NCBI GenBank assembly: GCA_905221605.1
Contig: CAJNDS010002196.1
Coordinates: 504,001 to 568,000, forward strand
DNA from: Symbiodinium natans
Taxonomy: Eukaryota > Sar > Dinophyceae > Suessiales > Symbiodiniaceae
Direction: 5' to 3'
DNA: 64,000 nt
Shown: positions 1 through 11,153 of the stretch, piece by piece
Numbering within the stretch: position 1 is the stretch's first letter
Layout: the number at the start of each line of letters is the position of its first letter
Made by a program: the position numbers and the translations under genes
The notes under the pieces: model-generated
What the model was told of the DNA's origin: nothing
What the model saw: the letters and a program-made list of their open reading frames with translations, nothing else
The model's database searches: none

Positions 1-1142
1 GCGTGCGCCTTTTGTGCTGTCCCCGCGTGCACGCGTGCCAAATCGAAGAGGAGTTTATAGGACTGCCGAGCCGTCAGCAGGAGAGTTTTTGTTAAACTTA
101 CAAGAATTAGAACTATGCAAAGGGCTCTGCTTGCTGCGCGTGGCCATTACGTTGACTGTGGCTAGATTGTTCCGAATATGAACCTCTGTGGTCCGTGCGA
201 CTCTCTACCAGTCTCTCAACAGATCGTGTTCTCTGAACGAGGTTCTCACGAGATTCTCCTACACCTGCAAAACTAAGCCCTGGCCGGCGAATCTGGGGGT
301 CTCCAAGGTCGAGCAGCAAAAAGGCCGCACCCAGAGAAATTTTCCAGCAACATCATTCACGCTTCACTCTCATCATAAACGCCCAGAAGCCAGAAACCAG
401 GTTTTCTTTCTGAAAACCGGGTTTTAAGTCAGAACCCTGTTTATTTTGGGTTCCGGTTGCTGTAGGTAGGGTTTAGGGTTTAGGGTTTGGGGTTTGGGGT
501 TTAGGGTTTAGGGTTTAGGGTTATGTATTGATATCAGAGGCCAAGATGCATACCAGTTTTGGCGATCAGCTAACATCAAAGTGAAAGTCAGCCTCCCCCC
601 GGCCTTGAAAGAACCTTGCTGCCCGCATGCTTTTGGGAGCCTTTCTTAAGCGTGATCTTGTCGAGTCAGGCCATGAAACCCGATGAACCCTAAACCCTGG
701 GGCTCTTTTGGCGGCTTTCGGGGCCGCGTTCTAAGCAAATGTAGCAAGCCCTGTCAGGCCCTCATCCGAGCGCCCGTCCTGCTGTCGCAGCAGGCAACGA
801 TAGCAGACTCCGTGAACCTAAGGACCTGAAGCCTGAATTAAGCTGAACATCTCCGATTCTGTTTTTGCGCTTTCGTTCCGCTGCTCCTTTGGGGATTGAA
901 CTTGAGCTTCTCTGCTTCTGTTGCCCTTCTTAGCATCTTCCGGGCTTTGTTCCGAGGCACAGGTGTTCGGTTCCAGGACATCTCGGATCATGGGCTGCAC
1001 CTGCAAGTACAGGCTTCAACCCGAAACCCTAGTCACACCCTGAAAGGAAAGCCCGAAAGCCCCAGAATCCTTAAAGCTATATACCGCTCCTTCCTATAAA
1101 GCCTGAAACCCTGTTGCCTTAAATACCCTAAAGCCCGGGCAG
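1..1142. other. no gene recognised; contains TTTAGGG-type array
   Basis: I see no convincing coding exon here. The frames that stay open lack the G/C-rich third positions seen in the recognised genes and have no family motif. A run of TTTAGGG and TTTGGGG units lies at about 466-525. The stretch could be the intron or upstream region of the exon that begins at 1143. Confidence 0.5.
466..525 (+). repeat. interstitial TTTAGGG array with TTTGGGG variants
   Basis: About eight units of TTTAGGG with TTTGGGG variants in the middle. TTTAGGG is the telomere repeat reported for dinoflagellates and plants; here it lies inside the sequence and not at an end. Confidence 0.85.
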
Positions 1143-1205
1143 GCGCTGGAGGCCGCCATCCTCAGTGCCGCGACGGCCGCGCTGGGCGAGGGTGTCGAGC
1201 TGTCG
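1143..1205 (+). CDS. Ala-rich exon of an unidentified gene
   Basis: The exon follows an acceptor (GGGCAG at 1137-1142) and reads 21 codons from ALEAAILS through TAALGEGVELS, then meets a possible GC donor (TCG|GCAGAA). Third positions are nearly all G or C, as in the calpain exons further on. The phase is 0 at both ends, so it can join directly to the exon at 2372. The product is a short helical Ala-rich segment; I do not recognise the family. It may belong to a gene upstream of the FSH1-like hydrolase or be an N-terminal part of it. Confidence 0.45.
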
Positions 1206-1805
1206 GCAGAACCTTGGTGGGTTCCAGGGGGGTTCAAGTCTCTTCGGGATTGTGGGCATTGAGGCATGTTTTGGCCTTAATACTTTTTGTTTGGTCATTG
1301 GTGGCCTTGCGGCCTTGGGAATGCTAGGTCTTGGAGTTCATTGTTCCTGCGTAGGGTTTACGGGTTCTATGGGCTCCTTCCAAATGGCTTCGAGGGCATG
1401 TGGGGGTGCGGAGTTAGGGTGCTTGGGTTTCGAGCGCTCTATCGGCCTTCAGGGATAGGGCATCCAGCGTGAATATATCGTAGGATTTGCAAGGGGTTTG
1501 TGGCTCAGGCTGTGCGATTAGGAAAACCCGAAACTTAAACCCTTCGGGACAAACGCACACGGTCCCGATTATGGACCATGGCATCAGACAGGCACTGGCA
1601 AGTAGTTGTTGAAGGTCCTAAGCCTTGAAAAGACCCTATGAGCCCCAAATCCCTGTAAATGCCCCTGCAAGTCCTTCTTCCCTTTGAAACCAAAAACCCT
1701 CTAAACCATGATAGTCTCAAGAAGATCTTGCTGTGGTTTCAAAGACACTTTAGGGCTACTCAGGACACACCGCTTCTGGACCTGGGTTTGGTGCCTGGGA
1801 CCGAA

Positions 1806-1888
1806 AGGTTTAGGGTTCAGGGTTTAGGGTTTAGGGTTTAGGCTTTTGGGTTTAGGCTTTAGGGTTTAGGGTTTAGGGTTTAGGGTTC
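1806..1888 (+). repeat. interstitial TTTAGGG array
   Basis: About ten TTTAGGG units with point variants (TTCAGGG, CTTTTGGG), probably intronic between the exons at 1143 and 2372. Confidence 0.85.
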
Positions 1889-2371
1889 AGTGTCGATGGC
1901 TCAGCCGGAAGGGCTGAATTCGACCACCCTCTATTAGCACCACCCATTGTCCATTTAAGAAAGTTGCCGGGTGCCTAGAAAAGGGTGGGTGCGGCTTGAG
2001 CAGGCCGGGTGGGAATGTAGGGTTTAGGGTTTACAGGGCCTTCCTAGGGGGCGTGATATGGGCTTTAGGCTCTAGGCCTTGTTGGGGGTTTTATAGCGAG
2101 TATGGGGCTGGGCTTTGATGTGCTTTTGGTGAGTTTTGATCGGCCGGGCCGCAATTGTCTTCTTTTGTTTCTCCACCACGGCTGCTACTCTGATTTCTTG
2201 CCGCCCTGTTATGAGAATCGAATCAACCATTCAGCAGCTTCAAGTTGCGACGGGCGATTGGAACTGTGGAGGGGCTTGGACTTCGGGGGTCGATAGTCCA
2301 GTGGAGTTCCCCTACAAAGTTATGCCCGCACGCATGACGGAATTGGAAAAACCAAGGATTCCCTGGCGCAG

Positions 2372-2431
2372 ATAGACCTGCGGCAGGCCCTGGCACGCCG
2401 GCTCGGGGATCCGGCGTCGCGGTTGCTCTCA
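2372..2431 (+). CDS. Arg/Leu-rich exon of an unidentified gene
   Basis: After the acceptor TGGCGCAG the frame reads IDLRQALARRLGDPASRLLS in 20 codons with mostly G/C third positions, ending at a possible GC donor (TCA|GCCTCC). A second candidate exon begins at 2709 after CCGTGCAG and reads LSRQLGDSARDPSSLQRAA in one frame. The two share an R(R/Q)LGD pattern, which may be an internal helical repeat. Family unknown. The phase of the second exon does not fit the first directly, so at least one exon between them would be missing from this model. Confidence 0.4.
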
Positions 2432-4429
2432 GCCTCCCTTCTCTTCGAAGCTTGACAGCGTTTGGCCAGTGTCTTTGATGCTACCGGGTACCGGTAGCAG
2501 CCAACGCAAGTTGATTGGTGGATGGGTGCCTGCTGCTATACTGCTTTTGCATCGAAGACGGTATGACCTAAGGACTACCCGACTGCCCGAAGTTTGGCAA
2601 AACGCCTCATGGCCCAGCTGCATCCAGACGTGCCGCGCTTGAAGGCCAGCAGGCACTGACTCACTGACCTGAAATGGCCGTTTTTTCGCGGCACTCGCTG
2701 CCGTGCAGGACTCTCCCGCCAGCTCGGCGACAGCGCCCGCGATCCCAGCAGCCTCCAGCGAGCAGCAACCCGATTCTCGCCTGCAAGCAAGAACTCGGGT
2801 AGTTGGCGAACAGCTATCAGGGGAGGTCTTTTTGTTGGCCCTTTTTGTGGGTCACAGGCTTTATGTCTTGACTCATCTAGCTATCATCCTCGCCCCAAAC
2901 ACCTCGACCGGCCTTCCGCTGATTCGCAGACAATCTTCACAGGGAATCCCTGCACCCCTGGAGCCCCCCCCCCCCACCTGCAGAGAATCTCAGGACGGCC
3001 ACAGACAGTTTTTTTTTTTTTTTTTTTTGGGGGGGGGGGGTTGAGGTCTCTGAATTGATCTTTCAGCCGCACTCTGTTACGCCTTGCATGCTTTCATTTC
3101 TTCTCCTTCAAAAAATGGCATGCCATCAACAAAACACCCTTCAAACACGCAGAACGCAGAGGATATGTCAGTATGCTTACCCAGTACCAATGCATGTTAA
3201 AAACTAACTTTCAAGGCCGAGAAGACGACATGATGACCAACGTGACAACTGAAAAAATCAGTTTCGGAATTTCAAGGATCAGGATGATGCGCGTAAATAC
3301 TTGATGAACTTGGTCACGAGACCAAATGGTTTGGGGGCACAGCGCGGCACAGCCATATGAGCTACAAAACCACCCTTCCCCAAATGGGGGTTTCCGAAAT
3401 TAGGGCGTACCTTATTGGGGTCCTTTTAGAACGGGCATCCTACTATTCTGGGTCTCTTTTAGGGGTCTCCTATTTTCGTAAACCCTCAAATCCTTATGTA
3501 CCCTAAACCTTAAGCCCTTGCTTGGAGGCCAGCAGTGGGTCTTCACACAGTCCGGTGGAGGGACAGCAGACACCACCGGAGGCTCAGTCTCTTTGGAGCC
3601 TAGACCCTAAGTTGGAAGTTCCCTTTCGGAGGCCTACTGGTCTTGAAGTTGGAGTCTCTTTGTCTGTGGTATAATTACATTTGGGGATGTAGGAGCCCGG
3701 CTACATCCACACAAGTGTGTAGTGATTCAGTGATAGGACTGGCACAAGAGGCACAGCACAAGGATGTACAGTAGGCCAGAGAGTTCAGGGTCGGTCTTCA
3801 GTTTCACAGCTCTAGGGGTGTATGGATTGAATATCGGGTGTTAATTGTGCGGCAATCACACAGAGAACTTGGAAAGGGTAAGATCTGTACAACTAGTGTG
3901 GGACTGCCAAGGGCAAGAGTTTGGACAAGGGTCCCAGGGTTACGATACAACCAAAGATGATTTTCGCCAGATGATAGAAGGCAGTCTTTTAGCGGCAGTT
4001 TTGGTGGTGCAAGTGTCTCCTCAATCTTGTGCTTCGGGCCATTTTGTTTCTTCGCTCGCAACGCTTTGGGAAGACGATGTTCCAGGGTGTCGGGCCAAAC
4101 GCTGGGAGAGACGGTTGAAGATGAACCAAGAAACATTCCGCGTGCAGTTTCCTCTCACAGGGGGCCCACCCAAGACCCAGGCATAAGCGCACAATACCCA
4201 AAATGGACCAGTCGCGCGCCTGCCGCCTGCTAAATCAAGCACTGCCCCGGATCATTCCAGCTACAACGACTCCATGCGACTCCAACTCAAGCACTTCCAA
4301 GACCTGTAGACCCCCAAAGCCACGAAGCAAACGCCAGCAGGCGCAAAACTCGAAACCTCGAAGCCCGCAGTCCACAACCCCACCACAGGAGGTTCCCAAC
4401 AAGGGTTCCGGAACCCCCTGAGCTCGCAG
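2432..4429. other. no firm gene; homopolymer tracts and repeats
   Basis: Apart from the weak exon candidate at 2709, nothing here has coding character. It holds a poly-C tract (about 2967-2979) and a T20-G12 tract (3009-3040). Frames of up to 113 codons at 3804-4186 on both strands have unselective codon use and no motif. Confidence 0.45.
3009..3040 (+). repeat. T20 followed directly by G12
   Basis: Exactly 20 T then 12 G. The same T20-G12 composition recurs at 30349-30380 with unrelated flanks. Confidence 0.9.
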
Positions 4430-6962
4430 GTGACGACGTCCGATCACTGGGATCCCAAGGTGCTGTCCGCAGCGGGCTGGTCGGAGGGCCGTCCGGGCCC
4501 TGGCTTCCGGTCGAATTACTTGGGAAGTTCCAGGATCAAATTTGTGGTGAACGCACCACACTGGGGGCCCTCTATACCATCTTTGATCCATCTTGCATCC
4601 TCAGAAGTTCCAGCGTCGGCTGAAAGAAAGGCCCCTGCCGGCTCCTCTTCCTGCACGGCGCGCGGTCCGACGCGGCCACAACGCGCCGCTTCTTGGAGGA
4701 GGGGGGGCTGCCTCAACTAAACATAAACATCAGATGTTTAATGTGTAGAATACAGAAGTCCAGAAAAGCCCTAAACCGCCTAAACCCAACCCAAGATTGG
4801 AGTTGAAGAGGTCACGTCTTGGTCCAGCCTGAAGCGGCGGGAGGGCTCACAGCCAGGCACTCGGCATGGGTCCCACCACAGAAGGCCTTACGCAGCGCAG
4901 TGGCATTGAGTCGCAGTCCAAGCAGCAGAAGACAGTAGAACTAGTTGGTCTCTCCTCTTATACTGTTTCGCCGATCATTGCACCAAGGGTGCCCTTGTTT
5001 GAGATGGCTTTGGTTGACGCGCCCCATGCGGACGTGGCAGACGCCGAGCTCTTCGAGAGCGCAGTTCGCGCAGGCATCTGCAATTCGGGAGTTTTCAAAA
5101 TGTCAAGTCGCTGCCTTCGAAGCTGCTGTTCAACTTCAATGGAACTGCACGTATCTGCACGTGTCCCGAAGCCGAGCCCAAGAGCCCATCCTGCAGGCTG
5201 GTATGACCCCGAAGGCACCTACCGGCAATGGTGCCTGCCCCGCGAGGAAGGCCAGCAGTGGCAGTGGATGCAAAGCTTGCCGGGGCCTCCGAGAACCGGA
5301 AGTAATCTGCAACGAACGCTTGGGCATGTCACACTTAGACCTGGTCACGTGGGACATCGCACGGCTTTCAACTTCAGGTATATGACCATGCCGCAAAGAA
5401 CCGTAGGTGGCATTTCCCAGGTCATTGATTTCGCATGTTTGGCGAAACTGGGGGCCCTTCGATGGCATCGCTGGACTTTGCGAGGCTCGCGGCCCCCGCT
5501 GCCCAAAGCCGCTTCAGCGCAACCGTGAATCTCAAAAAACCCGACCTGTGCAAACCCTGTGTCTTTAGAGTCTATTTGCGGCCGCTGGATCCTTGACGCC
5601 TTAAACCCTATATAAACCCGGCAAAAAAATGCCCGAAAGCAAGCACGCCAGGGCGCCTCCGCAGCAGCCCTGGCAGTGCTGTCCGGCCACCTGGCGCCAC
5701 CTCCCCGGCTGCTGATTTCCATAGGCGCTCTTGAGGGCACAGGGAGAATGAGAGCAGAAGCAGCACATTGACAGGATGTAGGGCTACGGCCTTGTGGGCT
5801 ATGGTGAGTTTGTCAGGGGGGCTTATCTGAGGCCTCCTGTCGGCCAAGTAGCTGCAGCAGAGTTGTGTTTCGTCTTCATCTTCGAGTCGCAAATCCCCCG
5901 AGCCCTTCAGAGCTTGTCCTTGAAGGCGGCTACGCGGCCCCGGATCCGCAGAGCAGCTCGTATCGCCAAGCTGCAGGCCAGATAGCCGCATTGTCAGTCA
6001 TCCAGCGCTGTCCTTCCGCAGAAGTCTGGGGCGCTAAAGGGCCCAGGGTCGCGTGCAGGTTGATGCAAGAAATCGTCAGAATGTTGATAAAGTCTGAACG
6101 CCACACAATAAGAACAACTGTAGTGAGTAGATAGTAATTTTGTGTAATGACTTTATACAGGTCCATATCCTGGCATGCGCAAGTTGTCCATGATTCGCGG
6201 GAGGTGTTCCTTCCTTCCACTTCGTGGGGATGGAGGAGGACCTGCTTTGTCAGGGCTTGCATCGTTTAGGGGTTTAGGGGTTTAGGGGTTTAGGGATTTA
6301 GGGGTTTAGGGGTTTAGGGGTTTAGGGTTTAGGGTTTAGACATGGCAAGATCCGAAGAGTGCTTCCCGGCTGTGGCTAATTTCTTCATTCGCGTGGCTTG
6401 CAGAAAGGCTTCCCGTTTTAACAGTTCCCTTTTTTCGGTTCACTTTTGGCCCCGAAGACTTCTCATTACCATAATATGCAGAGGACGCAGCAGCACGGGC
6501 CTTTCCGGGCCTTCCCTGCTGGGACGGTGCCCTGAAGGAAAGGATGGACATTGACACGCGGCAGCAACCCTTGGTTTAGAATTAGGGTTTAGGGTTTAGG
6601 GTTTAGGGTTCAGGGTTCAGGATTTCTTAGGTGAATAATTGGACTCCGAGAGTAGCAGCTGAGTAGCAATGCTTGCCAAAGTTTTGAGTTCAAGCTGGCA
6701 TGAAAACCGAAAGTAGGTGAGTCGAAAGGCTTACACGAAACCTAAACCCCATAACCTTAAGTTCAAATCCCATAACCCTGAATTCAATTAAACCCTTAAA
6801 ACCTTTAAACCCTATACCGCCTACACCCTAAACCCTAGAACGCCTGTAACCCTGCCTAAGGAGGGCAGCCACCGGCTTCCCGAGTTGCGCGACGCCGCTG
6901 CCGCATCCCTTCGCAGGTTTGTGGCGGCGGCTCAAGGGGAGGCATGGGCATGGGTCAAGTAG
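4430..6962 (+). CDS. FSH1-type serine hydrolase (alpha/beta hydrolase), multi-exon
   Basis: Exons that fit: 4430-4502, 4631-4706, 4988-5073, 5197-5420, 5652-5724 and 6861-6962; at least one exon before 6861 is not found. The order of motifs is that of the FSH1 serine hydrolase family. The exon at 4631 gives RLLFLHGARSDAATTRRF, the first strand with the HG oxyanion-hole loop. The next gives FEMALVDAPHADVADAELF and then WYDPEGTYRQW, matching the family's DxPH and YRxW segments. VGGISQ at the end of exon 4 joins GASAAALAVL of exon 5 and forms the nucleophile elbow G-I-S-Q-G, so Ser is the nucleophile. EGSHRLPEL at 6861 carries the catalytic His near the C terminus, and an in-frame TAG ends the reading at 6962. 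The catalytic Asp was not located. Most donors are GC (4503, 4707, 5074, 5725); that at 5421 is GT. The substrate cannot be predicted; members hydrolyse small esters. The true start is unknown and 4430 is only the first exon I can support. Confidence 0.6.
6265..6340 (+). repeat. TTTAGGGG/TTTAGGG array inside the hydrolase gene
   Basis: Mostly eight-base TTTAGGGG units turning into seven-base TTTAGGG units at the right end. It lies in the interval where an exon carrying the catalytic Asp should be. A second short TTTAGGG run is at about 6582-6620. Confidence 0.85.
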
Positions 6963-9357
6963 GGCTCGTAGGGTTTGGGGGGTTCGGGGGTTGAGGGGTT
7001 GGGGTTTGGGGTGCGTTTTAGATGCCCAAGGGGTTCATCATGAGTGATTTTTGCTCTTGAAGCCCCAAGAAGAAGCTGCCGTTAGGGATGAGTTGGGAGC
7101 TCTATGACCTCTAGCATGTCTCAGGGGTTGGGCTTCGGATTTGACGTCGACCAGCAGTACCCTTTTGCCCTTCAAGGGCTTAAGTTCCTGCTATGAAAGT
7201 AACCGTCACCAAAATGCACAATGATTATATGGCTTCTCAGCTTCCCAAAAACTTCAGGGTTCACGGGTCTCCGCCTTTGGAGTACCAACCTCCATGCAAA
7301 AAATTGTGCGGTGCCCACCCCCAGAGAATGCCGCGGGGCATGGAATCTACGCAGGCATTTGTCCGGGAGGTTTTGAATCTTCATTGATTTCAGCGTTCGA
7401 AGTTTTGAGTTCAAGCCGGAGGGGAGATTTTGCTTAGTCAGGATGCGTGATTATGCGGTTTTCTTGCAAGCAGATTAGTGGGGCCTATGAGATGTACAGG
7501 TTCTCGAAAGGTTGGCCCTCGACGGGTGTCGATTGTGCTTGTGTCGAGATTGCCGACCGGACACATATCTGGCACTACGGGTGTGTTGTTGCCGTTTGTT
7601 AGACATGATCCTGCAGCATCCAACTCAAATTGAGCCCTTGAGCCCAATTCCCAAGACATCGAAGTGCAGGCCAATGACCGGCCAGAAAGGCCACCTGTAC
7701 CTGTGCACTGTGGGATCAGGGGCCAAAGCCAGTTCGTCATAGTCGTACCTCACAGAGAATTACAGATTCCCAGCGCAACTCTGTCATGTATGATTTCCAT
7801 CCAAGAGCCCTAAGCAAATTAGGAACAGTAGGACGGTTGGGGGACTGAGTCTCGACCTGTCGGGATATTCGGCACTTGTCAAGAGCAGATTGTCGTAGCT
7901 CTGTGCACTCCGCGGGCATGTCATGGGCTTGTAAGTTGCCAAACGCCTTACAGCTATACAACGTAGTATATACTCTGCTACCACAATATACCATGATATA
8001 CTAGCATCAATAACAATACTCAGATAATAAGACAACATGGATTTTGCTTGTTTGACAGGCTCCTTGCCCCTCAAACCAAGCCCCCACGTCCAGTGGAGGT
8101 CCGTGGAGCCAGAGCCTCCGGAAGCGACCTTCATGGACCACAGGGTTTAGGGGGTTTAGGATTTAGGATGCAGATTTCCACCTCGTTGCAACGTAGAGCG
8201 AATGCTGGGCCTCTCATCTGTACGCTGGTGACAAAATTCTGACTACTGTCTTGATTGCATTTCGGTTAAGCTCGAAATCGAAAGTTGCAAATGACGTTCT
8301 GGTTCCACATGATTAGCCGAAGCATACTCTTTCATACAACGTTGGCTTTCTGTTGAACCCCATGCAACTATTCTACTTCGCTGAAGCTGGCCATAAGCTT
8401 CCAGGATACGAAATAGTTGCTTTAGCAACAAACGAAATTTCAAAATGTCATCCGCGCCGAGAAGGTCCGTCGAGGCCTCCTCGCAAAATGTTAAAGTTCC
8501 CAACTTAGCAGTCTCAGCATGTTTATTAGACCCTTGCATAAACAGCAAAATATCCATTATTGGGGCAATTTCGCATCCTTGCGCGAGCTGCTCGTTTTCA
8601 GTCTTTCGGCAGAGAAGGACTTTGCTTTCTAGTACTTCAGTTCTTGGCCTACTCACGCGGGACTATGTGGGTTGAGGAAGGTTTCTGTTTTGTAGGGAAT
8701 TGTGGTCTGTCGTGGGGGCAAGGCGGGCAGGGGCCTGCCGAAAACCAACAGAGCCTGCATGTTCAGTCTTCATCCTCGTTTCACTTGCTTCACACATCGA
8801 GATGGGATGAAGGTCATTGCAGGCCAAGCGAAGTTTGCTCTCTCATGGTCAACATTTTTTGATTTCCCTCCAGGGTCTATTCGCCATCAGCATCATCAGA
8901 ATGTTCAGGGACCAGTCATTGTCCCTGAATGCCTAAGGCCCCAAAACGTTTGAACGTTGGCTTCCGTCTCCCGTCTTTGGAGCTCCCACCCATGTGGGGA
9001 CTGTCCTTCCTTCTAGGTTTTCGGGTTTGGGCTCTAGGGTTTGAGAAATGTCATGCAGGACCATCGGCGGCTGCAAGTCGAAATCATTCGAGCGATTGCA
9101 CGGTCCCCAGTATCTTGCACGGTCCCGGAACAAGTGGCGCACTTGTGGCCAGCAGGCTGCAGCAGGCTGCTCCACTGCACAAAACAAGCTCCAGGATCCC
9201 CCAAAACTCCCAACCTGAAGTTGCATGTAACTAACACGCAGTTACGAATTTGGTTGAATTAGCAATTAGCAACTATACTTTACAAACCCTCGACCACCCC
9301 GCGAGTTTCTGAAACCCGAGCACGACGTGTTGTCGCCGCTTTCCGACTCCGCCGAAG
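6963..9357. other. no gene recognised
   Basis: Open frames of 60-137 codons occur on both strands (the longest at 8243-8656, reverse), but none shows the G/C-ending codon use of real exons here, a family motif or a consistent splice pair. Probably intergenic or long intron. Confidence 0.45.
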
Positions 9358-9420
9358 GCGCGGGTGCGCCCGGCCTCGCGCACCGCGCTGCAGGCGGCCG
9401 CGGACCGGCTCCAATCCAGG
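9358..9420 (+). CDS. Ala/Arg-rich exon candidate
   Basis: Following CCGAAG, the frame reads [20 protein letters not shown] with strongly G/C-ending codons, then meets possible GA or GT donors. A competing frame is also open through the same bases and is equally G/C rich (Ser/Gly/Ala-rich), so the frame is not certain. It cannot be tied to a neighbouring exon. Confidence 0.3.
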
Positions 9421-9449
9421 ATGGGTCGGACGAAAAACAAAAAACATAT

Positions 9450-9605
9450 TTATACATATATATATATATATATTTATTTATCTATTTATCTATTTATCTA
9501 TTTATCTATATTTATATTTATATTTATGTTTATGTTTATATTGATAATTATATAAATATATTTATATGTATTTTTATTATTATTTTTGCATTTATTCCTA
9601 TCTTG
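9450..9605 (+). repeat. AT-rich TATA/TATTTATC microsatellite
   Basis: Dinucleotide TA followed by TATC/TATT tetramers and a degenerating AT-rich tail. The Ile/Tyr-rich open frames across it are artefacts of the repeat. Confidence 0.85.
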
Positions 9606-10393
9606 ATTAGAGTCTCGTAGAGCCCTTCTCCCATCCGGACAGAGACCTTGACTGGACCCTCACCCTTGAGGACCCAGACGGCTGCAGACGAAGAGTATCT
9701 GGGCTTGGAATAGAGCTGCCGCCTTGAGGGCAGGTGAAGCACTTTGTGGCGTGCGAGAGACTTTCTCAGTGGAATGCGATCCACAGGAGTCTTGTAGTGA
9801 AAACCTGAAAGCTGCACCTTAAGCATCAAAGTTGACTTCCAGACAGTCGGTCGAAGTTCTGGTGCTGTCGGGTGAGCATATTCGATTTCTGTAGTTGGTG
9901 GCCTAGCTGCCTTGAGCACTACTGCCACGCCTGAACCAGAAGCTCAAGCTCACCAAGCCCCGCAAAGCCAAATGGAACATTGGAAATGAACTCCAACCTG
10001 TACTGAATCTTAGGGAAACAAAAACGCAACCAAGCTCTGGTAGTACGGTGTAGGACAGTGTAGGAGCTGTCGAGATGCCGAGATGCCAAGATTAAGGCTC
10101 TTGATGTCCAATCTGGCTACGCTGGGCGTTGCGTCTTTGGAGCTCCTTCCCAACATGCTGCTGCGGGGTTAAGGGGGTCGCGTTTTGAAGGTCCGGACCC
10201 CCAAAAGTGTCTTGAGGGGATTCGAGTGACTTCAGGGTTTTAATCGCCCAGGCAATGAGTGATAATGAGTGCACAAACCCTGAACTCTCAGCCTAGGAAG
10301 CAGGAATCAGGGACTGTCGGCTTCAGCGCTTGCGCTCTTGAGTTTACTGCTGCTGTTGGTCGTCGATCTTGTTCTTGTCCTGCTAGTCTGCAC

Positions 10394-10447
10394 CTCTGGA
10401 AGGAGTGGATGCTCCTGCGCCAGAGCCTTCTGCATCTGCTGCCAGGC
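10394..10447 (-). CDS. Gln-rich reverse-strand exon candidate
   Basis: On the reverse strand, after ACATGCAG, 18 codons read AWQQMQKALAQEHPLLPE with almost all third positions G or C and then a GT donor (GAG|GTGCAG). A second reverse segment upstream near 10540-10590 (QLCWYRNTSQLQ) has similar codon use and may be a neighbouring exon. Forward frames here are longer but use A/T-ending codons. Family unknown; the orientation is opposite to the neighbours. Confidence 0.3.
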
Positions 10448-11153
10448 CTGCATGTGGGAAGCGGGATGTTGCTATTCCTCTTTTTTCTCGATTTCTCCAG
10501 AGCTGTGCTGTGGAATCTCAGACTTCGCGGCCTTGCAACTGCGAGGTGTTCCGATACCAGCACAGCTGCTTTTCGACGCACCGTCCATCGCGGAGCTGTC
10601 CCTGGCACAGTTACCTCATCCACGACTTAGTATAGACGACTAGCTGCGTGACTAGCTGTGCTCAGATTGAATCATGCAACGAGGAATGCCTCTTGTTACA
10701 AGCAGCGTCTCAATGACATGTCGAGTATTCAAGCAGCCTCCACATCGCCATCTAGATATGATCAAGCTCTCCGCTTCAGTTTAAAACGGTTTGGACAGGG
10801 AAGCGTGGACACGGCCAAGTCAGGGGCGATCTGGGCACAGCCTGTTCAATCAACAAGAAGTGCCCTCCAAAAACCCAGGCCCAATCAAAGTCTCCCTTAG
10901 TTGCATAGGATTAGAGGGTTGTAAAATCGGAAATTGGACTACTTCTCATGCAAATCCCCTGCGCTGCTTCTCTCGGCTTGCAACCAAGTGCATGTGCGTT
11001 CTTGTCTTCGGTTCCACATGTAGTTCGAGGTTTGCAGAGTGCGCCCTAAAAGCACAAAATTGCCTGAAGCAGATCCACAAATATCAGCTGAGCGAGACTC
11101 GTCTTACACCCAGTTCAGCCTGCCTGCTCGTTGAGCAGCGTCGCTTCGACGCC

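Noticed and set aside
5421-5528. Reading the 220-codon frame straight through to its stop at 5528
   Set aside because: The nucleophile elbow needs Gly after GISQ. The GT donor at 5421 and the exon starting GASAAALAVL at 5652 supply it, so the tail after 5420 is intron.
10259-10643. Forward frames of 76-123 codons at 10.3-10.6 kb
   Set aside because: Codons end mostly in A/T; the reverse frame AWQQMQKALAQEH through the same bases has much better codon use.
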